A DNA stretch of 59,184 nucleotides from CAYTLW01 sp964438735 (GCA_964438735.1 CAYTLW010000038.1:1-59184), one strand, 5' to 3'. Positions 1 to 9,115 are shown, counted from the first letter of the stretch. A program made the numbers and translations. The notes: generated by a model not told the origin, from the letters alone.

Positions 1-63
1 GCGGCACATGGCTTGGACGCCAAACTGGGGAAGTGCTTCGGGACCGTCGAACTAGGAGCTTGA
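1..63 (+). CDS. Possible 3' end of a gene entering from the left edge
   Basis: Reading from base 1, the plus strand is open for 20 codons and ends with the peptide GKCFGTVELGA before a TGA at 61-63. The last codons lie inside the left end of the inverted-repeat element described next, so the original C-terminus may have been replaced when the element inserted. Without the element the frame would run on across the CTAG target into the sequence antisense to the neighbouring lipoprotein gene. The fragment is too short to assign to a family and may not be coding at all. Confidence 0.3.
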   Translation, partial: AAHGLDAKLGKCFGTVELGA

Positions 64-222
64 TTCGCACTCCGGTCCGACCGCTGAACGCCGATCTGAC
101 GGCGGCCTGCGCGTCCCGCAAGAGCTTGAATTGACTACGGCCAGCCCTGCGCCTTGCAGAACACACATGCCTTGCACCTCGATGTCCATCGACCAAACCT
201 CCGTAGCGAATCAAGCTCCTAG
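52..222. mobile_element. MITE-like element with 13-bp terminal inverted repeats and CTAG target duplication
   Basis: CTAGGAGCTTGATTCGC at 52-68 is repeated as its exact reverse complement at 206-222. The outer CTAG is itself a palindrome, so this reads as a 163-bp element (56-218, terminal repeats GAGCTTGATTCGC) flanked by a duplicated CTAG target. CTAG-type targets are known for parts of the IS5 family. On the minus strand, just inside the right end, a GGAGG (202-198) sits 8 nt before an ATG (189) that opens a 45-codon frame closed inside the left end. That is the layout expected for a transposase start left after internal deletion. The insertion falls exactly on the TAG stop codon of the neighbouring lipoprotein gene and preserves it. 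No full-length parent is in the window. Confidence 0.65.
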
Positions 223-788
223 CGCATTTCGGCGGGCATGACCTGGACCGGCTGGCCGTCGGGGCCGGACTCGATCCGGCCCAGCTTCTCCACCTTGGGC
301 TGGGCCCCCTTTGCGCCAACACGCACGGCCAGGGTCGCGCCGCGCATGTCACCGCCCTGAGACCATCGCACATCGATGGCCAGCAGGCCGCTGACCGTGG
401 CCGGCACACGCAGCGAGAACGGGTGCACACTTGGCGCCCCTGCGGTCTGGGCGCCGTGAACCCGAACTTCACCGCCGCTGACCTGCAGGCCGTCGACCCC
501 GCGGATGGCCGTGGTCAAGGCGGCCAGCGGCATGGTGGCCTCGAAGGTGAACTGCACCTCGTGGGCCCTGTCGTCGGCGACGACGGTGGTCCCCTCGTAC
601 CACGCCCGCAAGGGCACATGCGCCTCGGTGGACAGCGGCGTGCGAGTCGCCGGTTCGGCCGTGGCGACAGGCGTCTTCGGGGTGGAAGCCGTCGCTTGTT
701 GTCGAGCGCAGCCGGAGCTGGCCAACAAAAAGACGGCGACCCCCAGCGAGAGGGCGAACATCTCAAGCCCGGCGCGACGGTGGATCAT
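219..788 (-). CDS. Small predicted lipoprotein
   Basis: Unrecognised secreted protein of about 189 residues. The N-terminus (MIHRRAGLEM, then a hydrophobic run ending LLASSGC) looks like a lipoprotein signal peptide with Cys at the cleavage site, although the lipobox is not ideal. The mature part has an alternating hydrophobic pattern that suggests beta structure, and no family motif is evident. An upstream in-frame ATG at 839 overlaps the TGA of the large gene before it (ATGA), so the two are probably translationally coupled; the start at 788 is preferred only because it puts the signal peptide at the N-terminus. The TAG stop lies in the CTAG target of the adjacent element. Confidence 0.6.
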   Translation of the reverse strand: MIHRRAGLEMFALSLGVAVFLLASSGCARQQATASTPKTPVATAEPATRTPLSTEAHVPLRAWYEGTTVVADDRAHEVQFTFEATMPLAALTTAIRGVDGLQVSGGEVRVHGAQTAGAPSVHPFSLRVPATVSGLLAIDVRWSQGGDMRGATLAVRVGAKGAQPKVEKLGRIESGPDGQPVQVMPAEMR

Positions 789-835
789 GGCGCTCTCCTG
801 CCCTGGCGCGGAGGCCGCGGGTGTGTGTGGCTTCA

Positions 836-3800
836 TCATGGCTGCACCACCATCTGCCAACCGTCCAGGTCCTTTTCGGCATCCTTGGATGACGGCAGGC
901 GCACGGTGACCGTGTACCAGGTGTTCGAATCGGCGGCGAAGGTGGCGGTCGGACAACCCGCGGTCGGGCCGGTGCTCTTCCAGTCGGATGCGACGACTTT
1001 GGAGCGCTTGCGGATGAACATGTCGACCGCGTTGTCGGTGCAGGTCGCGCCCACCGGCTTGATGAGTGAAATGGTCGTCTTCGTGCCGGTGCCCAGGTAG
1101 CGGTACATCCGCGCACCGCCGTGCTTGTTGAACGGACCCTTGTAGGTGGCCCGCCGCGTGCGCTCGTGGCCGGTGACCGGGTTGGCGCCGGACTTCAGCA
1201 GCGGATAGAGGCGCCAGAAGTCGGCGTCGTACAGTGTTCCGCTGTTGTCCGGGTAGGCGATCTTGTTGGCGTAATGTTTGCCCAGATCGTTGTCCACGTC
1301 CCATGGATCAGGCACGTCGCCCTTGCCGCTGCAAGAGCCGGCGCAGAGCGCGTCATAGGGGGAGTCCACGCGGGTCTGCCAGAGCTTCTTCAGGCCCTCC
1401 GCCTGGCCGCCGAAGAGGCTGTTGTAGCAGCCCGCGAAGGCGTGCAGAGAGGTCAACGCCGGCGTGGTGACCTGGCAGGTCGACAACACGGTGTAGATGC
1501 GATCGAAGCTGCCGCTGTTGGGCTTGGCATCGCGCCCATCCCACAGGTGGTAGAGGAAGGCCGCCACACCCGCCTCGCTATGCACGGAGCGGTCGTCGCC
1601 CTTGGTCTGCTGGCTGAAGTCGTAGACGAAGCCGCCCTTCTGGTTCTTGCCGGAGGTGCTCACGTATTGGGGGTCGGCCCAGACGATGGCGCTCAAGCCG
1701 TTGCCGTACCCCTCGCCGAACGCGGTCCGTGGATTGACGATCTGCCCGAAAGCATGGGGCCCGCCAATGGTGTCGCTGCGGAAGAGATTGCGTTCGAGAT
1801 AGTGGCCGAATTCGTGCGCCACGGTGTGGTCGTCGTACTCGTCCGTATCCACGTTCTCCTTGCCCTTGAGATAGACCGATGGGATGCCATTTTCGGTGGT
1901 GAAGTGGGCCGCCGAGCCCATGTCGCCCTTGGTCTTGTCGCCCTTGGTCGGGTTGTTGTTGACGCTCCAGTTGAAGAGCATCATCGGCAACTTCACCTTG
2001 GGGTTGCCCTGGCACATGGTCTCGATGGACTCCAGGGACGTGTCCAGCACGGTGAATGGCGCGCCCATCCGCTTGACATATTTGCCAGCGGACCAGACCA
2101 GCGGCGCATGCATATTCACGCCGGATTTGGGTGCCTTGATGCCGGTCGGCGTCTGCATCGCGTACAGCGACTTGCCGTTGGTATTGTCCACCACCCGCAC
2201 GTCGTAGCGCGCCCCCTTGCAGGCATCTGGAGCGATGCCATCGGCGGCGTGGCCGTCCGACAACAGGCGCGCGTTGACCCGCACATGCACCGACGCCCCA
2301 GCCGGCACCGATAGCGCATAGTTGCCCTTGTCGTCCGTCCGCGCGCTGGCGACCACGGCGCCGTTGACCAGGCCCAACACCTCGACGCGGCGGGCGGGCT
2401 TGTTTTGGCCCTTGCTGTAGCCCAATGCCGGGCCGCCCTCGCTCTTATCCAGGGCCGGCACCCAGCCAAAGGTGATGGTGCCGGAGATGATCGAGCCGGC
2501 GTTGCAGCCGGCTTTGGGCGTGAACACGCATTTGCCGGTCTTGGCGTTGCAGCTGTCCACGGTGCACGCCTGCTTGTCGTCGCAGACAGTGGCCTTGGCG
2601 CCGCCGCACTTGCCCTTGGCGCAGAACGACTTGCTGGTGCAGTTGTCGCCATCGTCGCACCAGCCGACGGCGTTGACCTGCTTGCAGGCGCCGTCGCTGG
2701 CGCAGCTGTCCAGCGTGCACTCATTGCCGTCGTTGCACTTGGCGATACCGGTGCAGACCGCGCCCTGGCAGGCGTCCTTGGTGGTGCATGCGTGGCCGTC
2801 GTCGCAGCCCTTGCCATCCTTGGCCGGCGTGGCCGTGCAGGTGCCCTTGATGCACGCAGATGCGTAGCACGCCCCGGCGTTCGCGCAGTCGGAGTTGGAC
2901 TGGCAGGACTTGGCTGTGGTCGGCTTGGTCGACTTCAGCAGGTAGGGGAAGGTCACGTACTTCCAGCTGACCTTGCCCTGGCCGATGGCGCCGTACTTGC
3001 TGCTGCCCCAGCAGTAGAGCGAGCCGTCCAGGGCGATGGCGCAGTTGTGCTGGTAGCCGGCCGAAAGGGCCTTCATGGGCGGGCCGCCCGCGGGCATGGG
3101 CCAGCGGCGGGGCGACAGCAGCTTCTGACCGGCCTGCCCCAGGTCATTGCGGCCCCAACACCAGACCTTGCCATCGGCGCGCAACACGCAGGAATGGTCG
3201 CTGCCAGCGGTGATGTCCGTGGCGTCGTCGATCAGCGACACCACGCCGGGCACACCGGAGCCGGACAGGCCGCCGTTGCCCAATTGGCCATACTTGTTGC
3301 TGCCCCAGCAGGCGACCCGGCCGTCGACCAGCAGGGCGCAGGCGTGACTGATGCCCGTCACCACCCGCTTGGCCTTCAAATTGCCGAATACGGGCTTGTC
3401 GGCGACCAGCTTGGCGCTGCTGCCGTGGCCCGCCGTGCCCGAGTGATTCGAGCCCCAGCAGTGCACGGTTCCGGCCCCAGTCACGGCGCAGGTGGTCACG
3501 TTTAGCGAAGCCAGGTCGATCATCTGCGGTACCTGCGCGATGGGCGTCGCCTTCAACCAGGGCAGGTTCTTGTTGTTATTGAACTGGTACCAGGCGCCTT
3601 CGCCCCAGCAGAGCAACTCTCCGGCGGTCCGGCGTGCGCAGGTGTGCTGATAGCCGGCCCGCACGGCGACCAGGTCACCGGGTCCGGGCACCGTAATGGG
3701 CACCTTGGCCACGCCGCCGGCCTGGCCATAGCCGGTCTGGCCCCACTTGTTGTAGCCCCAGCAGCGGGCCTTGCCGTCGGCGCCGATGGCGCAGGCGTGG

Positions 3801-6800
3801 TACAGGCCGGCGTCCAGGTGCTGGACCCCGTTCAGTCCGGTCACCGGCGCGATGTCGATCTCCTCGTCGCTGAGCTTGTTGCGGCCAAGCTGGGCGAGCT
3901 GATTGCGTCCCCAGCAGGAGACCGTGCCACCTGGTCGCAGGGCGCAGCTGTACTCGCGACCCACCGCCACATCCGTGCCCCAGGGCATGGCGCACGCCCC
4001 GCTGACGCAGATGAGCTGGCCGCCACAGGGCGTGCCCGTTGCCGCCACCACGTGCTGGCAGCCAGTGCTGGGATCGCAGACGGACAGGGTGCACGGGTTG
4101 CCGTCGTCGGGGCAGGGCGGCGCGTCCCCGCCAGACTTGCAGAGGCCGCCCTTGCAGGCGTCGGAGGTGGTGCACTTGCTGCCGTCGCTGCACTTGGCGC
4201 CTTCGCCCGCGACCTTGGTGGTGCAAGCTCCAGACTTCTTGTCGCAGACCTCGGTGGTGCAGCTGTTGCCGTCGTCGCAGGTCTTGGCCGGCCCGCCGCA
4301 GCTGCCGCCCTTGCAGCGGTCGTAGGTCGTGCATGCGTTGCCGTCGTCGCAGAGAGCGACATTGGGCGCGAAGTTGCACTTGCCAGAGAGTGGATCGCAG
4401 ACATCGTCCGTGCACGCGCTGCCATCGCTGCACTTGGCCTTGCCGGTGCAGCGACCGGCTTTGCAGGCGGTGGCCGCCGTGCACTTGTCGCCGTCGTCGC
4501 ACCCCTTGCCGTCCTCGTTGAGGTGGGAGACGCAGAGCGAAGTCGCCCCATCGCATTTCCATGTGAAGCAGGCGCCGCCAGGTCCGCAATCCGCGTCCTT
4601 CTTGCAGCCCGATGGTGCGGCAGGTTTGGTATTGGGCATGGAGACCGGCTTGGTCAGGGTGCCCTTCTGCGACACGCCCAACTCGCCGACGGCGCTGAAG
4701 CCCCAGCAGAGCAGCGATCCATCCCGGCGCAGGGCACAGGTATGAAAGACACCGGCGTCGATCATCGCGATGTCACCCGGTGAGCCAAAAACCGCCTTGG
4801 GTTTGCTGCGGTCAATCGTGTCGCCGGAGCCCAACTGGCCGTACTTGTTCCAGCCCCAGCAGCGCCCCTTGCCGGAGTCCAGGACCGCGCAGGTGTGGTA
4901 GACGCCGGCGGAGACCTGGACCACCGATGACAGGCCTGTGACCGTGACCGGCGCCGGCTGATTGACCACCTGCCCGTTGCCAAGGCGGCCGTACGTGCCC
5001 AGTCCCCAGCACGACACGCTGCCTCCCTGGCGCAGCGCGCAGGCATGGTAGGCGCCCGCGCTCACCTGCGTGGCGTCGTCGATGCCGACCACCGCCTCGG
5101 CGTGACCATGCTTGTTGAAGTAGCCCCGCCCCGTCTCGCCATAGGTATTGCTGCCCCAGCAGAACACCCGTCCTTTGCGCAGCGCGCAACTGAAGCCGCT
5201 GCCGATGCTCAGGTCGTCCAGATCGGACACGTCGACCATCGCCGTGGGCAAGGTGAAGTTGAGCGCCAGCTTGCGCGCCGACTGGTAGGAGCCGTTGTAG
5301 CCGAAGCACCAGGCCCCGCCGCCGCGCAACATGCAGCTGTGGTTGTTGCCGGTGGCCACGGTGGTGGCGGTCGCCGCGCCGAGGGTGAACTTGGCCAGCC
5401 CCTGGGCTTTGACCTTGGTGCCGCCGCCGAGCTGTCCCCAGGTGCCCCGTCCCCAGCAGGCCGTGCGACCGTCGACCAGGTTGGCGCAGACATGGCCGCG
5501 ACCGGCTTGAACCGAACGCGCACCACTGACGCCGCCGACGGCCTTCGGCGGACCGCTGCCAACGACGCCGTTGCCCAGTTGCCCCTCTTTGCCGGAGCCC
5601 CAACACACCACCTTGCCGTCGGGCTTCAATGCGCAATTGAACTGCGCCGACGAAGTCACCGAGGTCGCCCAAGGCTGCCGACACTGACCGGAGATGCAGA
5701 TCCGGTCGTCACCGCAAGGGCTGAACTTCGGCGCCGACTTCAGCCCACACGCCCCCGTCTTGGCATCGCAGAGGCCGCTGGCGCAGGCATGACCGGGGCA
5801 GACCTTGGCCGCGCTGCTGCACGTGCCTGACTTGCACAGGTCGACGGTGCACGGTTTGCCGTCATCGCACGTCAACTTGTCGTCGGCTGTGTACACACAT
5901 CCCTTGGCGTTGTCGCAGGCATCCTTGGTGCAGGTGTTCTTGTCATCACAGGTGATCTTGCTGCCCGCGCAGGCGCCGCCGGCACAGGTGTCCTTGTCGG
6001 TGCACGCGTCCCCGTCATCGCAACCGGCCGGGTTGTGCGTGGTGGTGCAACCGGTCTTGGCGTCGCACGCGTCGTCTGTGCACACGTCCTTGTCGTCACA
6101 GGTGATGGTGGCGCCCGCACAGAGCCCGACCGCGCAGGTGTCCTTGTCCGTGCATTTGCTGGCGTCGTCGCAGGGCGCGCTGTTGTGCTGGGTGGTGCAG
6201 CCTGTCTTGGGGTCGCAGCCGTCGTCTGTGCAGACGTCCTTGTCGTCGCAGGTGATGGTGACGCCGGCACACAGCCCGACGGCGCAGGTGTCCTTTTCGG
6301 TGCACTTGCTGTTGTCGTCGCATGGCGCGCTGTTGTGCTTGGTGGTGCAGCCCGTCTTGGGGTCGCAGGCGTCGTCGGTACAGACGTCCTTGTCGTCGCA
6401 GGTGATGGTGGCTCCGGCGCAGAGTCCGACGGCGCAGGTGTCCTTTTCGGTGCACTTGCTGTTGTCGTCGCATGGCGCGCNNNNNNNNNNNNNNNNNNNN
6501 NNNNNNNNNNNNNNNNNNNNNNNNNNNNNNNNNNNNNNNNNNNNNNNNNNNNNNNNNNNNNNNNNNNNNNNNNNNNNNNNTGGTGGTGCAGCCGGTCTTG
6601 GCATCGCAGGCGTCGTCCGTGCACACGTCGCCGTCGTCGCAACTGATGGTGGCCCCGGCGCACAGCCCGACGCCGCAGGAGTCGTCCTTGGTGCACGCGT
6701 CGCCATCGTCGCAGACGTCGTTGTTGTTGGTGACCGTGCAGCCGGAGGCCGGCAGGCAACTATCGTCGGTACAGCTGTTGCCATCGTCGCACTGGATCGA

Positions 6801-7351
6801 CGTTCCCGCGCACTTGCCCTCGCCGCAGACGTCCTTTCCAGTGCAGGCGTCACCGTCGTCGCACTCGGCGGTGTTGTTCTTGGTGGTGCAGCCGGTTTTG
6901 GCGTCGCAGGCGTCATCGGTGCAGACATCGCCATCGTCACAGGTGAGCTTGGTGCCGGCGCATTTGCCGCCATCACAAGCGTCCTTTTCGGTACATGCGT
7001 CGCCGTCGTCGCAGCTGCCGTCGGCGGGTTCGTGGGTACACCCCTTGTCGGGATCGCATCCGTCCTTGGTGCAGGGTTCGCCGTCGTCACAGTTCTTGCC
7101 ACCGGCGCAGGCGCCGGCGTCTGGCGTTCCGCCATCTTTGGCTGCCGAGTCGGGCGCTTTGTGTCCTTGCTGCCGGCATCCGGCGAGCCGGTGTCCGCGC
7201 CGGGACCGGTATCGTCGGGTCCTGCGCTGTCCCCGCCCGTCGCGCCAGCATCGGACGGCTCTTCTGCCGGTGGATCCTCGGTGCAGCCAACCGCGGTGGC
7301 CAGGACCAGGATTCCGCCCCATAAGGCGACGTTCGCTACGGTTCTACTCAC
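836..7351 (-). CDS. Giant surface lipoprotein: CDDG repeats, RCC1 propellers, HEFGH metalloprotease
   Basis: About 2,170 residues. The GTG at 7351 is preferred because GGGAGGG lies 5 nt upstream; an ATG at 7366 is in the same frame. A lipoprotein signal (WGGILVLATAVGC) leads into an Asp/Gly/Pro linker. Next come many Cys/Asp-rich units of the type CDDGDACTxKDxC, then two blocks of RCC1-type repeats (CALRxDGxVxCWGxNxxGQLG) separated by more CDDG units. The C-terminal part has a carboxypeptidase-regulatory-like beta domain and a metalloprotease segment with zinc motif HEFGH at 1816-1802. The family picture is an exported surface protease or adhesin. Two problems: the reading frame is broken by an apparent 1-nt deletion near 7157, and a 100-N gap splits the repeats. 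The C-terminus overlaps the next gene by ATGA. Confidence 0.8.
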   Translation of the reverse strand: MSRTVANVALWGGILVLATAVGCTEDPPAEEPSDAGATGGDSAGPDDTGPGADTGSPDAGSKDTKRPTRQPKMAERQTPAPAPVARTVTTANPAPRTDAIPTRGVPTNPPTAAATTATHVPKRTLVMAANAPAPSSPVTMAMSAPMTPATPKPAAPPRTTPPSATTVTPALERTSAARASARERRSSATMATAVPTIVACRPPAARSPTTTTSATMATRAPRTTPAASGCAPGPPSVATTATCARTTPAMPRPAAPPXXXXXXXXXXXXXXXXXXXXXXXXXXXXXXXXXXAPCDDNSKCTEKDTCAVGLCAGATITCDDKDVCTDDACDPKTGCTTKHNSAPCDDNSKCTEKDTCAVGLCAGVTITCDDKDVCTDDGCDPKTGCTTQHNSAPCDDASKCTDKDTCAVGLCAGATITCDDKDVCTDDACDAKTGCTTTHNPAGCDDGDACTDKDTCAGGACAGSKITCDDKNTCTKDACDNAKGCVYTADDKLTCDDGKPCTVDLCKSGTCSSAAKVCPGHACASGLCDAKTGACGLKSAPKFSPCGDDRICISGQCRQPWATSVTSSAQFNCALKPDGKVVCWGSGKEGQLGNGVVGSGPPKAVGGVSGARSVQAGRGHVCANLVDGRTACWGRGTWGQLGGGTKVKAQGLAKFTLGAATATTVATGNNHSCMLRGGGAWCFGYNGSYQSARKLALNFTLPTAMVDVSDLDDLSIGSGFSCALRKGRVFCWGSNTYGETGRGYFNKHGHAEAVVGIDDATQVSAGAYHACALRQGGSVSCWGLGTYGRLGNGQVVNQPAPVTVTGLSSVVQVSAGVYHTCAVLDSGKGRCWGWNKYGQLGSGDTIDRSKPKAVFGSPGDIAMIDAGVFHTCALRRDGSLLCWGFSAVGELGVSQKGTLTKPVSMPNTKPAAPSGCKKDADCGPGGACFTWKCDGATSLCVSHLNEDGKGCDDGDKCTAATACKAGRCTGKAKCSDGSACTDDVCDPLSGKCNFAPNVALCDDGNACTTYDRCKGGSCGGPAKTCDDGNSCTTEVCDKKSGACTTKVAGEGAKCSDGSKCTTSDACKGGLCKSGGDAPPCPDDGNPCTLSVCDPSTGCQHVVAATGTPCGGQLICVSGACAMPWGTDVAVGREYSCALRPGGTVSCWGRNQLAQLGRNKLSDEEIDIAPVTGLNGVQHLDAGLYHACAIGADGKARCWGYNKWGQTGYGQAGGVAKVPITVPGPGDLVAVRAGYQHTCARRTAGELLCWGEGAWYQFNNNKNLPWLKATPIAQVPQMIDLASLNVTTCAVTGAGTVHCWGSNHSGTAGHGSSAKLVADKPVFGNLKAKRVVTGISHACALLVDGRVACWGSNKYGQLGNGGLSGSGVPGVVSLIDDATDITAGSDHSCVLRADGKVWCWGRNDLGQAGQKLLSPRRWPMPAGGPPMKALSAGYQHNCAIALDGSLYCWGSSKYGAIGQGKVSWKYVTFPYLLKSTKPTTAKSCQSNSDCANAGACYASACIKGTCTATPAKDGKGCDDGHACTTKDACQGAVCTGIAKCNDGNECTLDSCASDGACKQVNAVGWCDDGDNCTSKSFCAKGKCGGAKATVCDDKQACTVDSCNAKTGKCVFTPKAGCNAGSIISGTITFGWVPALDKSEGGPALGYSKGQNKPARRVEVLGLVNGAVVASARTDDKGNYALSVPAGASVHVRVNARLLSDGHAADGIAPDACKGARYDVRVVDNTNGKSLYAMQTPTGIKAPKSGVNMHAPLVWSAGKYVKRMGAPFTVLDTSLESIETMCQGNPKVKLPMMLFNWSVNNNPTKGDKTKGDMGSAAHFTTENGIPSVYLKGKENVDTDEYDDHTVAHEFGHYLERNLFRSDTIGGPHAFGQIVNPRTAFGEGYGNGLSAIVWADPQYVSTSGKNQKGGFVYDFSQQTKGDDRSVHSEAGVAAFLYHLWDGRDAKPNSGSFDRIYTVLSTCQVTTPALTSLHAFAGCYNSLFGGQAEGLKKLWQTRVDSPYDALCAGSCSGKGDVPDPWDVDNDLGKHYANKIAYPDNSGTLYDADFWRLYPLLKSGANPVTGHERTRRATYKGPFNKHGGARMYRYLGTGTKTTISLIKPVGATCTDNAVDMFIRKRSKVVASDWKSTGPTAGCPTATFAADSNTWYTVTVRLPSSKDAEKDLDGWQMVVQP
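5880..7130 (-). repeat. Cys-rich CDDG repeat array, partly in near-identical 150-bp units
   Basis: Within the giant lipoprotein gene, about 50-residue units of the form CDDxxKCTEKDTCAVGLC followed by ITCDDKDVCTDDACD are repeated head to tail. The units at about 6030-6480 are nearly identical at DNA level with a 150-bp period. More diverged units follow on the other side of the N gap (6581-7100). The near-identity probably explains why the assembly broke here, and the true copy number is unknown. Confidence 0.85.
6481..6580. other. Assembly gap (100 N) inside the CDDG repeats
   Basis: Exactly 100 undetermined bases. Reading frames before and after the gap differ, which means only that the real gap length is unknown. 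Confidence 0.99.
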
Positions 7352-7558
7352 CGCGCCCTCCCCCATTCAACACGCGTCTGGTCGCGACCGCATGGCGCCC
7401 TGACGACGCGTCATAGCGGCCTCTCGCGTCCGAGCCGGGTGACCCTTTGGCGATCCAGCTCTGTGCCGGCGTTCGAGCGGCCATGGTGACAAGTCGGGTG
7501 CGCGCCTTCAAGGCGGGCGCGGCGATCGCCTGTATTCAGGCCATGGCGTCAGCGATCA

Positions 7559-7981
7559 TCAACCGCCGCGTCCGCCCCAGAGCGCGTCGGTCAACAGGGC
7601 GCTCTCGCGCGCCTCGTGGTTGCGCATCTGCTCCAGGAAGCGCCGGGCGAGATCGACAACGGCCGCATCCGGGACGGATCCGTCGTCGACACTTGTCTTC
7701 AGTGCGGTCAACAGCTCCGTCAAAGCACCATGCTCACCGAGTATCGCCTCCAGCCGGCCCGACAACTGCGGCGAAGACCGTGACACCGCGCCTCGAAGTG
7801 CTTCGGGCGCCTCTTCTCGGTCGAAGTGGGCCGGCAACATGGTGCCCAGCCGATTGACGATGGTCGCGATTTCGGCGCGATTCGTGGTCTCGCTGAGGTC
7901 GCGCAATTCGCCCGCCAGGTGTCGGTGATCCTCGACGATCACAGCCGTCTGGTCGCCTGAGTCCCCGTGGCGAGCGGTCAT
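7559..7981 (-). CDS. Hemerythrin-like (HHE) cation-binding protein
   Basis: 140-residue soluble protein. The four-helix hemerythrin pattern is visible: an early His pair in EDHRHLAGE, HFDREE (HxxxE), a His in LGEHGAL, and HEARE (HxxxE) near the C-terminus, matching the ligands of a di-iron HHE domain. Family roles include oxygen or NO binding, iron storage and redox sensing; which applies here is not shown. The start at 7981 has a strong GGAGGAG 5 nt upstream, so a longer reading back to 8053 is unlikely. The gene is divergent from the radical SAM gene that follows, with about 200 bp between them. The 7367-7558 stretch on the other side holds no convincing gene. Confidence 0.8.
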   Translation of the reverse strand: MTARHGDSGDQTAVIVEDHRHLAGELRDLSETTNRAEIATIVNRLGTMLPAHFDREEAPEALRGAVSRSSPQLSGRLEAILGEHGALTELLTALKTSVDDGSVPDAAVVDLARRFLEQMRNHEARESALLTDALWGGRGG

Positions 7982-8185
7982 GTTCTCCTCCTGCAGGCTG
8001 CTGACAGTTCCGACCACGCATCTCAAGGATCGGCGACGGGCGTCCGCTGTCAAGGGTGATGTTCGAACTTCAGACGCACGCCGTCATGAACCCCGGATCG
8101 AACAACGACCGCGAAAACCACAAAAACCCCGCCCTCAGTGGCATACTCCCCGACCTGCCCCGGTCCCCCCGTTCCGAGGACCCCA

Positions 8186-9115
8186 ATGACACGCCTCGAT
8201 CTGAAGTTCTCATTCCAGTGCAACAATCGTTGCGTCTTCTGCGTCCAGGGGGACAAGCGCGAGCACGAACCGGACAAGACCACCGAGGAGCTGCGCGAGA
8301 TCCTGGCCGAGAAGCGGGCCACCTGCGAGTCGGTCGTATTCACCGGCGGAGAGGTCACCCTGCGCGAGGATCTGCTCGAGATGGTCGCCGAGGCCAGGAC
8401 CCTGGGCTATCGATCGATCCAGATCCAGACCAACGGCCGCCGGCTCAGCTACGCGCCCTACGTGGAGGCGCTGGTGGACGCGGGCGTGACGGAGTTTGCG
8501 CCGGCCATCCACGGCGCAGACGCTCGCACGCACGACAACCTGACCCGGGCCAAAGGCGCGTTTCGGCAGACCGTACAGGGCGTCGCCAACGCCCGGGCGC
8601 GCGGCGCTCGCGTGGTGATGAACTCGGTCATCGTGCAGCAGAATTATCGCCAGCTGCCGGCGATGGTGCGCCTCTTTGCTCGACTACGCGTTCAGCAATC
8701 GCAGTTCGCTTTCGTGCACGCGTTGGGCACCGCCGAGCAGTTCTTTGCCCACGTGGTGCCGCGCTATGGCCGTCTGCTGCCCTTCCTGCACGAGGCGCTG
8801 CGCATCGGCGAGGAGGCCGGCCTGCGCATGATGACCGAGGCGGTGCCCTTCTGCCTGATGCACGGTCGGGAGCGCTTCGTGGCCGAGCGCATCATGCCTA
8901 CGACCGCGATCGTCGACGGCAAGCGGCGCATCGACGACTACGCGGAGTACCGCTGGAACGAGGGCAAACTGCGCGGGCCGCCCTGCGAGAGTTGCACCTG
9001 GCAGGAACACTGCGAGGGTCCGTGGCGCGAGTATCCCGAGCGCTTCGGCTGGGACGAGTTCGAGCCCCGCTCTGACGACCCCGCGACCGTACTCGCCGCG
9101 CAACCAGCCGTGTAG
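8186..9115 (+). CDS. Radical SAM protein with C-terminal Cys cluster
   Basis: 309 residues. The radical SAM motif CNNRCVFC (Cys12, 16, 19) follows the first beta strand, and a GGE motif (FTGGEVTLRED) follows at about residue 55. Near the C-terminus, CESCTWQEHC (Cys267, 270, 276) suggests an auxiliary Fe-S cluster or a SPASM/twitch-like end. Radical SAM enzymes cleave S-adenosylmethionine reductively to start radical chemistry; the substrate is unknown. The start at 8186 has GAGGA just upstream, and a longer reading from 8138 would add an unlikely Pro-rich leader. No precursor-peptide gene is evident beside it. It ends tail-to-tail with the beta-eliminating lyase, 7 nt apart. Confidence 0.85.
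   Translation: MTRLDLKFSFQCNNRCVFCVQGDKREHEPDKTTEELREILAEKRATCESVVFTGGEVTLREDLLEMVAEARTLGYRSIQIQTNGRRLSYAPYVEALVDAGVTEFAPAIHGADARTHDNLTRAKGAFRQTVQGVANARARGARVVMNSVIVQQNYRQLPAMVRLFARLRVQQSQFAFVHALGTAEQFFAHVVPRYGRLLPFLHEALRIGEEAGLRMMTEAVPFCLMHGRERFVAERIMPTTAIVDGKRRIDDYAEYRWNEGKLRGPPCESCTWQEHCEGPWREYPERFGWDEFEPRSDDPATVLAAQPAV

Noticed and set aside
52..222. Integron attC site or rho-independent terminator
   Set aside because: No attC core sequences are seen, and the long spacer between the inverted repeats excludes a simple terminator hairpin.
1121..2314. Long plus-strand frame antisense to the giant lipoprotein
   Set aside because: Its composition (Val/Ala/Arg/His-rich, no motif) is that of an antisense shadow in GC-rich DNA. 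The minus strand has clear protease and RCC1 motifs there.
6000..6480. CRISPR array
   Set aside because: The repeats are contiguous 150-bp coding units without unique spacers and encode Cys-rich protein modules.
7150..7165. Programmed -1 ribosomal frameshift site
   Set aside because: The local sequence (GACAAAGCG) lacks a canonical slippery heptamer and no downstream structure is evident; a single-base deletion explains the data.
5805..7403. Plus-strand frame with repeated SSVHTSLSSQV-type units
   Set aside because: It is the exact antisense reading of the CDDG repeats and inherits their periodicity; no start signal or family match.
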